Source: Rhodothermia bacterium (GTDB lineage Bacteria > Bacteroidota > Rhodothermia > Rhodothermales > UBA2364). From it: 64,000 nt of DNA. Shown in pieces: positions 44,633 through 54,375 of the stretch (position 1 is the stretch's first letter; each line of letters opens with the position of its first letter). Under the pieces are notes generated by a model. The model searched no databases, had not been told where the DNA came from, and was given only the letters and a program-made list of their open reading frames with translations. Where the stretch lies: the NCBI GenBank assembly GCA_017303715.1, contig JAFLBZ010000007.1, positions 62,001 to 126,000 of the forward strand, written 5' to 3'. The translations under genes and the position numbers were made by a program.

Positions 44633-47600
44633 CTAACGGTTAATGATCACACGAAGCGACTTTGCATAGTGTCCAGCTTCCATTCGTACAAAATACACCC
44701 CGTTTGGAATAGCAGTGTTATTAAGCACGACATGGTGTTCGCCCGCAACAAATTGGGTGTTTGACCGAATGGATTGCACTTTCCTCCCCAGTAGATCAAA
44801 GAGTGTCAAATTGACGATTTGCGGATTGGCGAGCCGGAAGACAATTTCGGCTTGGTAAGTGGCCGGATTTGGATACACCGCCAAAAGGTTGGTTTCGACG
44901 GGTATTGACTCGCCCTCGTTTGCAACACTCGTACCCGAAACCACAACATCTGCATAGTGGGTTCCTCCCACGCCATCGCCTACAACATAGGTAAATCCAT
45001 CAGCACCTTTAAAACTTGAGTTTGGTACATAACGCACCTGGCCATTTGCCTGCCATTCAACCACACCATGTTTTGCCCCAAAAACGCCGAGAATTTGCAA
45101 ACGGTCTGCATCTGGGTCAAGGTCATTGTCCAAGACATTGATCTGTGCAGAAGCATGATGATTCACCGCCAAACCATCTTGTATTGCAATAGGCGCGGTA
45201 TTGGTAGCGGGATTAAGTAGAAAAGCACGGGTCTTTCCGTTCAGTAGGCCATATCCCACAATTTGCCCATTCCGGTTTACATCTCTGGCTTCTTTCAACA
45301 CCCAACCAGTACCTGGTGGGATCAGAGCGTTTAAGTCAAAGGTTTTGTCATCCAACCAAAGCACCGCCCTTGTGCTTAAGGCGGCTGTGGTATAAACACG
45401 TTCCATCCTTGCCGAAAAAGCGGCCTTATGGGCCTGAATTTCGGGACCAATACGGTCGTTTTCTTGTTTATAAAGAGCGGCTCCGCTTAACGTTCCGGCG
45501 CCAACAATCCATCCCATATCGCTGATGCCATACGCCTCCGCAAATGTACCGGAAAGGGAGGTCAATGTGGTGGCTGTGGTTCCATTCCAACGCACGGCTT
45601 CCACCACTTCACCCGATTGTCGGCTCCCCACAATGACATCCAAATTATTGATCCGGTACGCCCGACTATCGCCCGCCAAGACCGTTTGGTTACGGAAGGC
45701 TTGTGCCGCTCCCGTCCCATCATAGATGAGACCCGTAACCACTCCGGCAAGGTTAATGTCGAATGCCTCGCTTTGTGGTTTTTCGCCGAAGGTATGGAGG
45801 TTTTCCATTTTGCCAGCAAACGAAAAGGCCTGCATCCGATTGTTGTTATCAAACGAAGCGCCAATCACTTTGCCGCTATTCGAGACCGCATTACCAATGC
45901 TAAAGCCGCCGCCAAGGTGACCCAGAAACTGTACGGGCGCCAATGGCTCGGCAGCACGCCAAAGAAATGCCTCATCAGTTCCGGCAGGAGAACGCATATA
46001 ACCCGTAATAATGCCTGTTTCACTTAAACCAAGCGCTTGTCCGACCGTATTTCCGATGGTGATTAAGCCATTGTTATTCCAGAAGAAAGCACGATCCTGC
46101 CCACTGGCATTTTTGGTAACGCCTACAATTTCTCCCGCATCATTAATGCCCCAAGCACGCGCCGCATTACCAAGAGAATTGACTTCCAAGAGACGATAGG
46201 TGATGGCCTGAACCTCCACCTGAACCAATGCCGAGGCTCTTCCACCTTTCCCATCCGAAATGGTGTATTCAAACCGATCTGTACCTAAAAAACCCCGATT
46301 GGGTGCATACGTAATGGTTTGATTGCTGTTGACAGTTGCGGTTCCATTCGAGGCGGCTATCCCTGACAATGTGACCAAGAGACGATCACCGTCCAAATCT
46401 TGGTCATTTTGCAGTACCGTTACGGTGACGGGCAAGTTCATATTGGTGGCGGCGGCATCGTTCAAAGCCACAGGCGCACGGTTGGGGTTTTGTTTTATCG
46501 AGAGTGCCACCGTAACCGTTTCGGAAAACGCCCCTGTTGCATCTTTTGCGCGATAGGTGAAGTTAATATCCCCAAAGAAGCCAGACGCAGGCACAAAAAG
46601 TACGCTTCCATCGGGCGAGAGCGTAAGGGTTCCCGAAGGTACATTGGCTTGCAAAACAGCCGTCAGCGGGTCGCCATCCACATCACGGTCATTGGCCAAT
46701 ACCCCTGGTGCAGGAATATTAATGGGTGTGGCAAATTCGGCCTCATACGCATCCGTTTGTGCAATGGGTGCATCATTCACCGGCGTGACCTCAACCGTAA
46801 CCAATACGGGCAATGAAAACAAATTTCCGGTATCTTGAACACGATAACGGAATTGATCGAAACCATTAAAATCTTTGTTTGGTTTATACTGAACTTGGCT
46901 GTTAAGCACCTCTACCGTACCATGCGTGGGCAATGTATCTAGGAGAATAGTAAGTGCATCCTCGTCTGGATCGCTGTCGTTTTGCAATACCAAAATAGCT
47001 ATGGGTGTATCCTCGGCGGTTTGTGTCCTATCTGCGGTTGCTATGGGCGCACTATTGCTGTTACGAATGTTAAGCGTGACTGTAGCCGTATTGGATTTTG
47101 CGCCAGATGGATCTACCGCAGCATAGGTAAAGGCATCTTCTCCGGTAACATTCCGGTTCGGGGTATAAACCAATTGTCCTTGCGTATTTGAAGAAAGTGT
47201 ACCTTTGGTTGGTTGCAAGATCACGCCAAAGGTTAACTGGTCTCCGTCAATATCGCGGTCATTGGCCAAGACATTGATCATCACCGGAGCGTTTTTATCG
47301 GTTATCGCAGCATCATTGACGGCAATAGGCGGATCGTTGACGGGTGTGACGCTTACATGAACGATGGCCGCGTTTGACGTAAGACCCTTCGGATCTGACG
47401 CCACATAGCCGAAGGTATCCGAACCATTAAAATCCGGCTTTGGCGTATAACGTAATAAGCCATTCTGTGTTTGAACAACACTTCCATTGGTGGGCTGGGT
47501 AATTGAAGTCACCTCCAGAGGATCACCATTAGGATCACGGTCATTGGCCAATACCTTAAAATCGCTCGCTTGGTCTTCTAATGTTGTAAACTGATCGTCC

Positions 47601-50600
47601 AAGGCCACAGGAGCACGGTTTGGATTTTGACCTACGTCTATGGTGACATTTACCGGAGTTGAACTTGCACCAGCCGCATCCCGAACGACATAGCGGAACG
47701 TAATGGCTCCAGAAAAGTCTTTTGCTGGCGTGAAGGTGAACCCCCCACTTTCCTGAAGGACAAAATCGCCACTTTCGGGTTTTTGCTCCAAAATGGCCAC
47801 CAATTTATCGCCTGTATCGGGATCATTATCGTTTTCTAAAACGCCGGGGCTTGCAATGGTTAGCGCTTGGTTAAAGGCCGTTTGGTAGGTGTCTTCCACC
47901 CCCTTTGGCGGATCATTGACAGGACGAACCACAAGGTTCACACGCGCCGTTCCTGACCTTTCACCTGCCGCATCTTGAACAACATACGTAAAGAAGTCCA
48001 GACCATTAAAGTTGCGAACCGGCGTATAGCGTAATGCGCCATTAGGTAATACGATCACCGAACCATTGGGCGGATTGGTAAAACTTGCCACACGTAAAAC
48101 ATCGTTCAAATCCACATCTACATCATTGCCCAAGACCGCAAGGTCTATCGCTACATCTTCATCGGTGGTGGATTCGTCATTTACGGCATTAGGTGGATCG
48201 TTGACGGGTAGGATGGTCATTCGTACCGTTGCAATATTGGAAAGATTGCCCACCCCATCTCGGACTTGGTAGGTAAATTGGTCACTGCCGTTAATGTCCG
48301 TATTTCCCACATAACGTAACGAACCTTCTTGATCAAGTAGGATTCCTCGTTGTGGTTGCGAAAGAACAATAACGGTTAATTCGTCGTTTTCAGGGTCTGT
48401 ATCGTTGGCCAACAAATTGAGCGTTACAAAAGTGTCTTCATTCACCACCACATTGTCATCTACTGCATTTGGTGGACGGTTTTGAGCGGCCTGTACTTGG
48501 AGGGTAACAGTTGCGGAATTGGATCTTGCACCATTCGCATCTTGCGCTTGATAGGTAAAAATAGCTGTACCGGAGAATGAAAGGGGTGTTGTAAAGCTAA
48601 AACCCCCATCGGGACGTAAAACCACATTACCTGTAGTCGAATTGGTGACCAGAACAGCCGTCAATACCGTTTGCTCTACATCTGTATCATTGGCCAAAAC
48701 GCCCGGTGTCAGAATGTCTAAGGTTGTGCCTGCGGTTGCCTGATACACATCGTTGTTTGCTATTGGTGCATCATTTACAGAGACAACCGTTATATCCACC
48801 GCGACCGTTACAGAAGTTGCGCCACTGGTGTCTGTAACACGATAAGTAAATTGGTCAGCCCCAAAGAAGTTCGCATTGGGTTTATACACCCGATTGTTTT
48901 GTTGGTCAAAGCCTAACGTTCCATTGGTGGGTTGTGAGACAACTCCCACCGTTAACACATCCCCATCCACGTCCGAGTCATTGGCCACAAGGTTCAGAAT
49001 AACTTGCGTATCTTCATTTGTCGAGTACCGATCGGGCTGAGCAATCGGTGGATCATTCACGGGTCGAATAGTAAGGGTCACGGTTGCAGCACCCGAAGTC
49101 GCTCCGGCGGGGTCTTTAGCACGATACGTAAAGGTATCTACCCCATTCACGTCTTTATTGGGTGTATAAACCAATTGTCCTTGTTGGTTGGTAGAGAGCA
49201 GCCCCTTGGCGGGCTGGGTCAAGACCTCAATCGTTAGCGGATCTTGGTTGGGATCGGTATCATTGGCCAGCAAGTTTAGGTTTACTGCGGTATCTTCGTC
49301 CGTAGTGATTTCGTCTTTGACAGCAACGGGTGGGCGATTGGGATTTGCCCCGACCGTGATGGTGACTTGTGCTACACCAGAACGCGCACCTGACGGATCT
49401 TTGGCTTGGTACGTAAAACCAACCTCGCCCGTAAAACCAGCTAAGGGCACAAAAGTAAACCCGCCATTTGCAAGCAAGGTAAGGGTTCCCGAACTTACAT
49501 TCGAGATCAACACGGCTTCCAAAACATCGCCATCCACATCCGAGTCATTTGCCAAAATGCCCGGCGCTTGCACATTCAGCGTGGTATTAAAATTGGTTTG
49601 ATAGGTATTTTCCGTAGCGATAGGTGCATCGTTAATCGGGCGAACGGTAATATTCACCTTAACGGCCTCCGAACGTGCGTTGTCTGTATCCTGCACCAAA
49701 TACATAAACTCATCCGACCCATTAAAATCAGGATTGGGCTTATAGATTCGTTGACCTTGTTGGTCAAAGGTAAAGGTTCCATTTTTAGGACTGGAGGCAA
49801 TAACGACCGTCAATGTACCTCCTTCAGCATCGGAGTCGTTTGCCAATAGGTCTAACAAAATGGAAACATCCTCATCGGTGGTATAATTATCGGCAGTTGC
49901 CACAGGCGGGTCATTTACTGGTGTAACTATAATCTTTACCTGTGCGGTATTAGAACCGGCCTGTTGTGGATCTTTTGCTTGATACGTAAAGTCATCTGCC
50001 CCAAAAAAGTCTTTATTGGGCGTATAAATCCAAAGATTATTGACCAACGCCAAGGCTCCATGTTTGGGTTGAGTGATGGGCTGTGCGGTCAGTACATCGC
50101 CATCCGGATCGGAATCATTAACGGTTAAATTGAGGGAGACAGGCACATCTTCGGGCGTCGTCACTTGGTCTTCTTTAGCTGATGGTACATCATTCACCGG
50201 CAGAATGATGATGGTTACGGTGGCATGATTTGACGTTAAGCCTTGTGGATCGGTGATGGAATAGGTAAAGGTATCACTTCCATTAAAGTCACCATTGGGC
50301 GTATAAACCCAAGCGCCTTGTTGATTTTTGGCGACAACACCATTTTTTGGCGTGTTTTCTATGGATACACGTTCGTCGCTTAAGGAAAAATCATTGTCTG
50401 GATCGGCATCATTTGCCGTCAACAAAAGCGTAACAGGGAAGTCTTCATCGGTTTCATAGGCATCATTACTTGCGATGGGCGCATCGTTTATGGGGCTGAT
50501 GGTAATGGTCACCGTAACTGTTTGAGACACTGCTCCAGAGAGGTCTTTTGCCCGATAGGTAAATTGGTCAAGGCCATTGATATTTGTATTGGGGTGGTAA

Positions 50601-53600
50601 AATCGTTGTCCTTGTTGGTTTAAGAAAACCTGTCCTTTTTTGGGTTGATCAACGATTTCCACTGTTATCAGGTCGCCATCCACATCCTTATCATTTCCGA
50701 GCAAATCCAACAGCACTTGGGTATCCTCATTAGTCACATATTGGTCATCGGCGGCAGTTGGGGCGTCATTTATGGGAATAATGGTAATGAAAACCAGCGC
50801 CTCGTTGGAGTTTGCCCCCGATGGATCCTTAGCCACATATACGAAAGCATCGTTCCCATTAAAGTCTTTGTTTGGGGTGTAAACAAGTTGTCCTTGTTGG
50901 TTTAAGGCAAGTGTACCATTTTTGGGAGAAGTAAAAGTGGCAATTGTAATCGGGTCTTGATTAGGGTCGGTATCATTGGCAATAAGATTAAGTACGAGTG
51001 GTGTATCCTCATTTGTGCTTACCCGATCCTCAACAGCAACGGGAGGTTGGTTGGGGTTTTCTCCTACAGTAATGACCACTCGCACAACATCTGAACCTGC
51101 ACCATCTGGGTCACGAGCAAAATACCCAAAGTTCATCTCTCCCGTAAAGTCTTTTGCAGGATCAAAGGTAAAGCCACCGTTAGGAAGTAAGGTTAATATG
51201 CCTGAAGCGGGGCTTCCCTCCAGAACTGCGGTTAGCTGGTCGCCATCCACATCTTCGTCGTTGTCCAAAATACCGGGGGCTGCCACAGTAAGTCGTTGGT
51301 TAAAGCCCGTTTGATATTGGTTTGGCCGTGCAAGTGGCGCATCATTTATAGGGGTAATCTTGACGAATACCGTTGCGAGTACCGAAAGTGCCCCAGTCGG
51401 ATCTTTTGCTTGATAGGTGAATTGGTCTTCACCATAATAATTGGCCTTGGGCGAATAAACATACTGCAACGTTTGTGGCGAAAAAGTAAATGTGCCATTT
51501 TGGGGCTGGCTTACCACCTGAATCGTTATCGGATCGTTGTCTAAATCCGAGTCATTTTTCAACAAATCCATAGTGATAGGGGTATCCTCGCTTGTTCCGA
51601 AGCCATCATCTTTGGCAACGGGTGCATCATTGACCGCCCTTATTGTTATCCGTACCGTTGCAAAACTGGAAACGGCGCCTTGACTGTCTTTAATGCGGTA
51701 GGTAAAGGTATCCGTGCCAAAAAAATTGGCATCGGGCAGATACACAAGTTGTTGTTGTTCGTTCAGGACAAACGTGCCATTTTTAGGGCTTGTTCGGTCG
51801 TCTAAGGAAAAGGTATGTTTGTCTGGGTCGAAATCGTTCGTTAATAACTGCGTCAATGGAAAGTCCGTATCTTCGTCTATCGTAACGTCATCATTTACAG
51901 CAACCGGAGGCTGGTTGGTTGGTGTAGTGGCATCAATACGCAAGAAAACGATTCCGCCTTCACGATTGATGCTCCATTGTTTCCCCTCTCCCAAAGGTGG
52001 CAAGGTGAAAGACGGTTTGTTAAAATTCAGGTTTTCCGCCTCAATAATGTTAAAAACCCGCCCAATCGGTTCATCTGCAACAGAGCCATCCACATCAACC
52101 ACATTCACCGAGCCGGCCAAATCTAAAGTCCCATTTACCTTAAACAAATCTTGTTGGTTGCTTGAAAGATCCATTTGAAGGTCAATATTATTAATGGATG
52201 CTGGATCACCCGACGGAACGATGGTAAGCGTTCCGAAACGGTTATAGCTCTGGTCATTGCCCGGCGAGAAGATACCGCGATTGGTTGTTGCACCAGAGAG
52301 TACGAGGTCTTGAGAACCCGCAAGGGTTGCATCAAATTCGTTTAGAAAAGTACCGGAGATTTCCAAACTTCCGCTAGATACGGTCAATATGCCCTTATTG
52401 GTGTAATCGGAAGCGATTTTACTGGAAGTCTGGGCTGTTCGGCTTGTACTTGATCGTAGTGGCTTCGTCGAGTTATTGGTTAGCAGGACATCCCAATTGC
52501 CTGTATTTTCTATTGCCCCACTTCTTTCTTTAATGGTTAGGATGTTTGCTTCTTCTTGAAAGACTACGCCTTGATTATGGAGGTCGCCATCACTCAAAAT
52601 CACTTCAGATCCCGGATCGAAGCGTGCCGTACCTGTAACCGTCCAATGCGCTTTATTTTCTAACTGTAGGGTTACGTTGCGGCGCACATAAGCGCTTCCT
52701 GTTGTCAAAAATTGGATCCCATTACCGAGATGATTCATGGGACGTGTTTCCCCTGAAAGATCGGCTAAGAAATTAGCATTTTCTCTTACTTCAAGCCGTC
52801 CACCCTGAATTCGACCAGCGTCCACATAAGCCCTTTGTGCGAGCAGGTCTTTTTCGAGAGAGAGTGTAGCATGTGAAACCGACAAATCATTTACAAACGT
52901 ATTTGTTTTTAAAAATACTTGGGCACCCTCATTAATGCTAAGCCTACCGATGTTAACATCAGCAGTCGCCTCAATAGAAGCGGAACCACCCACAAAAAAC
53001 ATCTGCCCTCCCACCCCAATAGAGGTGTTTTGTTTGGCTTCTTTTTTTGGAAGGTTGCTCCCCGCTTGAAAAACCGTAAAATTCCAGTTACCCAGATTAA
53101 AAAAGTAGTCTCCCGCTCCAGAAAAAGCGGCAAAAGACGTGATTTCATGTTTTTCGTGCGCCGCAGTCAAACTAAGAGTCCCTCCTTCAGCGACACTTAC
53201 CCCTGCATTTGTAAACCAATAAAATGGGTTTCCGAGTGTCTCCTGCATTTTCATTTCGAGTGATCCTTTTTCAACAAGGATGTCCCCAAACATGAGTACG
53301 CCAGACAATGTTGCCTTGCCGCCACCGGCTTTGGTCAACTGGCCTGATATATTGATAGAAGTTATAGGCTCCGAGGCCAAGTCAGCTTCAAAATAAACAT
53401 CCTGCTCACCACTGATGTGCATCGAACGGGAACCAAAGTACGTCGAAAGACTCCCACCCTGCATAATCACACTCATCGGGTTGTCTTGAGGAGAGATGAC
53501 ATTAAGATCACTTTGATATAAAAGGTTGCTTTTTATCAAAATGAGTTGATTACCATACATTTCACTTACACCAAAAACACTCATGCTCACCCCATCCAGC

Positions 53601-53962
53601 CGCCCGCCATTCCAAACAAACCCATCATTGACCGAATAAAAACCACCTCGTAATGCGCCATTTTCTAAGTGTAACTTTATCACCTGTACGGAGGGTGCTT
53701 TTAACACAATGGCAGGCGAGGCAACCTTTAAAAGGTTAAGGGAAACAAAATCGTTGGGGCTAACCTCTACCGTTGTGTTTCCGGTAGCCAAGTCCAAGAT
53801 GGCGGAATCTCCCTCCTTTGGAACCCCGATAGGATTCCAGTTTTCAGGATTTCCCCACGAAGACCCAGATTTTCCAGTCCAAGTATAGGTGGTTTGTGCA
53901 AAAAGTGGGGGTGGGATCAAACAGAACAGAAAGCCCAGTACCCAAAAATAGCATGATCGCAT
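44633..53962 (-). CDS. Giant T9SS-secreted cadherin-like repeat protein with HAF block
   Basis: 3109 residues. Signal peptide MRSCYFWVLGFLFCL with cleavage after LFA. Residues about 25-640 are beta-helix-like (TWTGKSGSSWGNPENWNP at the start). From about 680 to 2585 come 20 tandem modules of about 95 residues, each with an 'NDAPVA-x-D...EDT...ND-D-DGD' core (tandem-95/cadherin-like). About 2590-2915 hold seven HAF repeats (GINDAGEIVG, GLSETGIITG and so on). Then one more cadherin module (about 2919-3015) and a T9SS type A sorting domain with YPNPATY and LLGRKVQSIR. Acidic motifs suggest calcium binding. Probably a surface adhesin. It shares a 413-bp divergent control region with the other giant gene. 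Confidence 0.93.
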   Translation of the reverse strand: MRSCYFWVLGFLFCLIPPPLFAQTTYTWTGKSGSSWGNPENWNPIGVPKEGDSAILDLATGNTTVEVSPNDFVSLNLLKVASPAIVLKAPSVQVIKLHLENGALRGGFYSVNDGFVWNGGRLDGVSMSVFGVSEMYGNQLILIKSNLLYQSDLNVISPQDNPMSVIMQGGSLSTYFGSRSMHISGEQDVYFEADLASEPITSINISGQLTKAGGGKATLSGVLMFGDILVEKGSLEMKMQETLGNPFYWFTNAGVSVAEGGTLSLTAAHEKHEITSFAAFSGAGDYFFNLGNWNFTVFQAGSNLPKKEAKQNTSIGVGGQMFFVGGSASIEATADVNIGRLSINEGAQVFLKTNTFVNDLSVSHATLSLEKDLLAQRAYVDAGRIQGGRLEVRENANFLADLSGETRPMNHLGNGIQFLTTGSAYVRRNVTLQLENKAHWTVTGTARFDPGSEVILSDGDLHNQGVVFQEEANILTIKERSGAIENTGNWDVLLTNNSTKPLRSSTSRTAQTSSKIASDYTNKGILTVSSGSLEISGTFLNEFDATLAGSQDLVLSGATTNRGIFSPGNDQSYNRFGTLTIVPSGDPASINNIDLQMDLSSNQQDLFKVNGTLDLAGSVNVVDVDGSVADEPIGRVFNIIEAENLNFNKPSFTLPPLGEGKQWSINREGGIVFLRIDATTPTNQPPVAVNDDVTIDEDTDFPLTQLLTNDFDPDKHTFSLDDRTSPKNGTFVLNEQQQLVYLPDANFFGTDTFTYRIKDSQGAVSSFATVRITIRAVNDAPVAKDDGFGTSEDTPITMDLLKNDSDLDNDPITIQVVSQPQNGTFTFSPQTLQYVYSPKANYYGEDQFTYQAKDPTGALSVLATVFVKITPINDAPLARPNQYQTGFNQRLTVAAPGILDNDEDVDGDQLTAVLEGSPASGILTLLPNGGFTFDPAKDFTGEMNFGYFARDPDGAGSDVVRVVITVGENPNQPPVAVEDRVSTNEDTPLVLNLIANDTDPNQDPITIATFTSPKNGTLALNQQGQLVYTPNKDFNGNDAFVYVAKDPSGANSNEALVFITIIPINDAPTAADDQYVTNEDTQVLLDLLGNDKDVDGDLITVEIVDQPKKGQVFLNQQGQRFYHPNTNINGLDQFTYRAKDLSGAVSQTVTVTITISPINDAPIASNDAYETDEDFPVTLLLTANDADPDNDFSLSDERVSIENTPKNGVVAKNQQGAWVYTPNGDFNGSDTFTYSITDPQGLTSNHATVTIIILPVNDVPSAKEDQVTTPEDVPVSLNLTVNDSDPDGDVLTAQPITQPKHGALALVNNLWIYTPNKDFFGADDFTYQAKDPQQAGSNTAQVKIIVTPVNDPPVATADNYTTDEDVSILLDLLANDSDAEGGTLTVVIASSPKNGTFTFDQQGQRIYKPNPDFNGSDEFMYLVQDTDNARSEAVKVNITVRPINDAPIATENTYQTNFNTTLNVQAPGILANDSDVDGDVLEAVLISNVSSGTLTLLANGGFTFVPLAGFTGEVGFTYQAKDPSGARSGVAQVTITVGANPNRPPVAVKDEITTDEDTAVNLNLLANDTDPNQDPLTIEVLTQPAKGLLSTNQQGQLVYTPNKDVNGVDTFTYRAKDPAGATSGAATVTLTIRPVNDPPIAQPDRYSTNEDTQVILNLVANDSDVDGDVLTVGVVSQPTNGTLGFDQQNNRVYKPNANFFGADQFTYRVTDTSGATSVTVAVDITVVSVNDAPIANNDVYQATAGTTLDILTPGVLANDTDVEQTVLTAVLVTNSTTGNVVLRPDGGFSFTTPLSFSGTAIFTYQAQDANGARSNSATVTLQVQAAQNRPPNAVDDNVVVNEDTFVTLNLLANDTDPENDELTVIVLSQPQRGILLDQEGSLRYVGNTDINGSDQFTYQVRDGVGNLSNIATVRMTILPVNDPPNAVNDESTTDEDVAIDLAVLGNDVDVDLNDVLRVASFTNPPNGSVIVLPNGALRYTPVRNFNGLDFFTYVVQDAAGERSGTARVNLVVRPVNDPPKGVEDTYQTAFNQALTIASPGVLENDNDPDTGDKLVAILEQKPESGDFVLQESGGFTFTPAKDFSGAITFRYVVRDAAGASSTPVNVTIDVGQNPNRAPVALDDQFTTLEDQASDFKVLANDRDPNGDPLEVTSITQPTNGSVVQTQNGLLRYTPKPDFNGSDTFGYVASDPKGLTSNAAIVHVSVTPVNDPPIAVNDAAITDKNAPVMINVLANDRDIDGDQLTFGVILQPTKGTLSSNTQGQLVYTPNRNVTGEDAFTYAAVDPSGAKSNTATVTLNIRNSNSAPIATADRTQTAEDTPIAILVLQNDSDPDEDALTILLDTLPTHGTVEVLNSQVQYKPNKDFNGFDQFRYRVQDTGNLFSLPVLVTVEVTPVNDAPIAQTDAYEAEFATPINIPAPGVLANDRDVDGDPLTAVLQANVPSGTLTLSPDGSVLFVPASGFFGDINFTYRAKDATGAFSETVTVALSIKQNPNRAPVALNDAAATNMNLPVTVTVLQNDQDLDGDRLLVTLSGIAASNGTATVNSNQTITYAPNRGFLGTDRFEYTISDGKGGRASALVQVEVQAITYRLLEVNSLGNAARAWGINDAGEIVGVTKNASGQDRAFFWNNNGLITIGNTVGQALGLSETGIITGYMRSPAGTDEAFLWRAAEPLAPVQFLGHLGGGFSIGNAVSNSGKVIGASFDNNNRMQAFSFAGKMENLHTFGEKPQSEAFDINLAGVVTGLIYDGTGAAQAFRNQTVLAGDSRAYRINNLDVIVGSRQSGEVVEAVRWNGTTATTLTSLSGTFAEAYGISDMGWIVGAGTLSGAALYKQENDRIGPEIQAHKAAFSARMERVYTTAALSTRAVLWLDDKTFDLNALIPPGTGWVLKEARDVNRNGQIVGYGLLNGKTRAFLLNPATNTAPIAIQDGLAVNHHASAQINVLDNDLDPDADRLQILGVFGAKHGVVEWQANGQVRYVPNSSFKGADGFTYVVGDGVGGTHYADVVVSGTSVANEGESIPVETNLLAVYPNPATYQAEIVFRLANPQIVNLTLFDLLGRKVQSIRSNTQFVAGEHHVVLNNTAIPNGVYFVRMEAGHYAKSLRVIINR
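45196..46205 (-). repeat. Seven HAF repeats inserted before the last cadherin module
   Basis: Repeats of about 40-50 residues with the core 'a.giN..G.ivG': GINDAGEIVG, GLSETGIITG, AVSNSGKVIG, DINLAGVVTG, RINNLDVIVG, GISDMGWIVG and DVNRNGQIVG, most followed by an AF.W strand. This matches the extracellular HAF repeat family, likely a beta-propeller. It splits the cadherin array between modules 20 and 21. Confidence 0.85.
46206..51925 (-). repeat. Array of 20 tandem 95-residue cadherin-like modules
   Basis: Period about 285-286 bp (95 residues). Most modules carry the pattern 'NDAP-A-DD...T-EDT' and 'GxLxxxxQGQxVYTPNxDFNGxDxFTY'. Five modules are a second type lacking EDT and instead having PGIL.ND and LTAVL, starting near 51350, 49640, 48785, 47930 and 46790. 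These are spaced 6, 3, 3 and 4 modules apart, and four of the five are followed by a NPN(R/Q)PPVA-type linker. Confidence 0.9.
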
Positions 53963-54375
53963 AGCGAGATTGGTAATAACGGAAGTACAAAGAGCAGCGT
54001 ATATGTGAAACAGGTCTTAAATCACCCTGATATGATTATTAAGTTGAATGGCAGCTAAGTGGAGCGCGTCCTGAAATATAATATAAAAAAAATTTAATGG
54101 TAAGTGTACTTTTGTTCCATTGAGTTTTTAAATTGTGCTTGGTAAATTTGAAAAATTGCTTGAAATATACCGCTAATAAAACCCTTTTTGCTGATCCATT
54201 TATCATCTTTCCTTTAGATAAATCATTGAAAACAAAGTGCTTAAAGCACGATTTCTAATAAATCAGAACCAGTTCTAAACGACAAGTCATTTGCGTTCGG
54301 GTTGGTTTATCTTCCGCTCTTCCGGTTTGTTCGGGTCATTTGTTTTACCTGAACAGGTTTCAAAAATTACTGCAC
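53963..54375. promoter_or_regulatory. Divergent control region of the two giant genes
   Basis: 413 bases between the two start codons, AT-rich, with no gene. It contains the palindrome GTGCTT-A-AAGCAC at 54238-54250 and an imperfect dyad AGAAC-CA-GTTCT at 54265-54276, which could be operator sites for either gene. Promoter boxes could not be placed securely. Confidence 0.4.

Noticed and set aside
44633-53962. CRISPR-like periodic repeats
   Set aside because: The 285-bp period is a coding repeat of cadherin-like modules, not short repeats with spacers. I saw no CRISPR array anywhere in the window.
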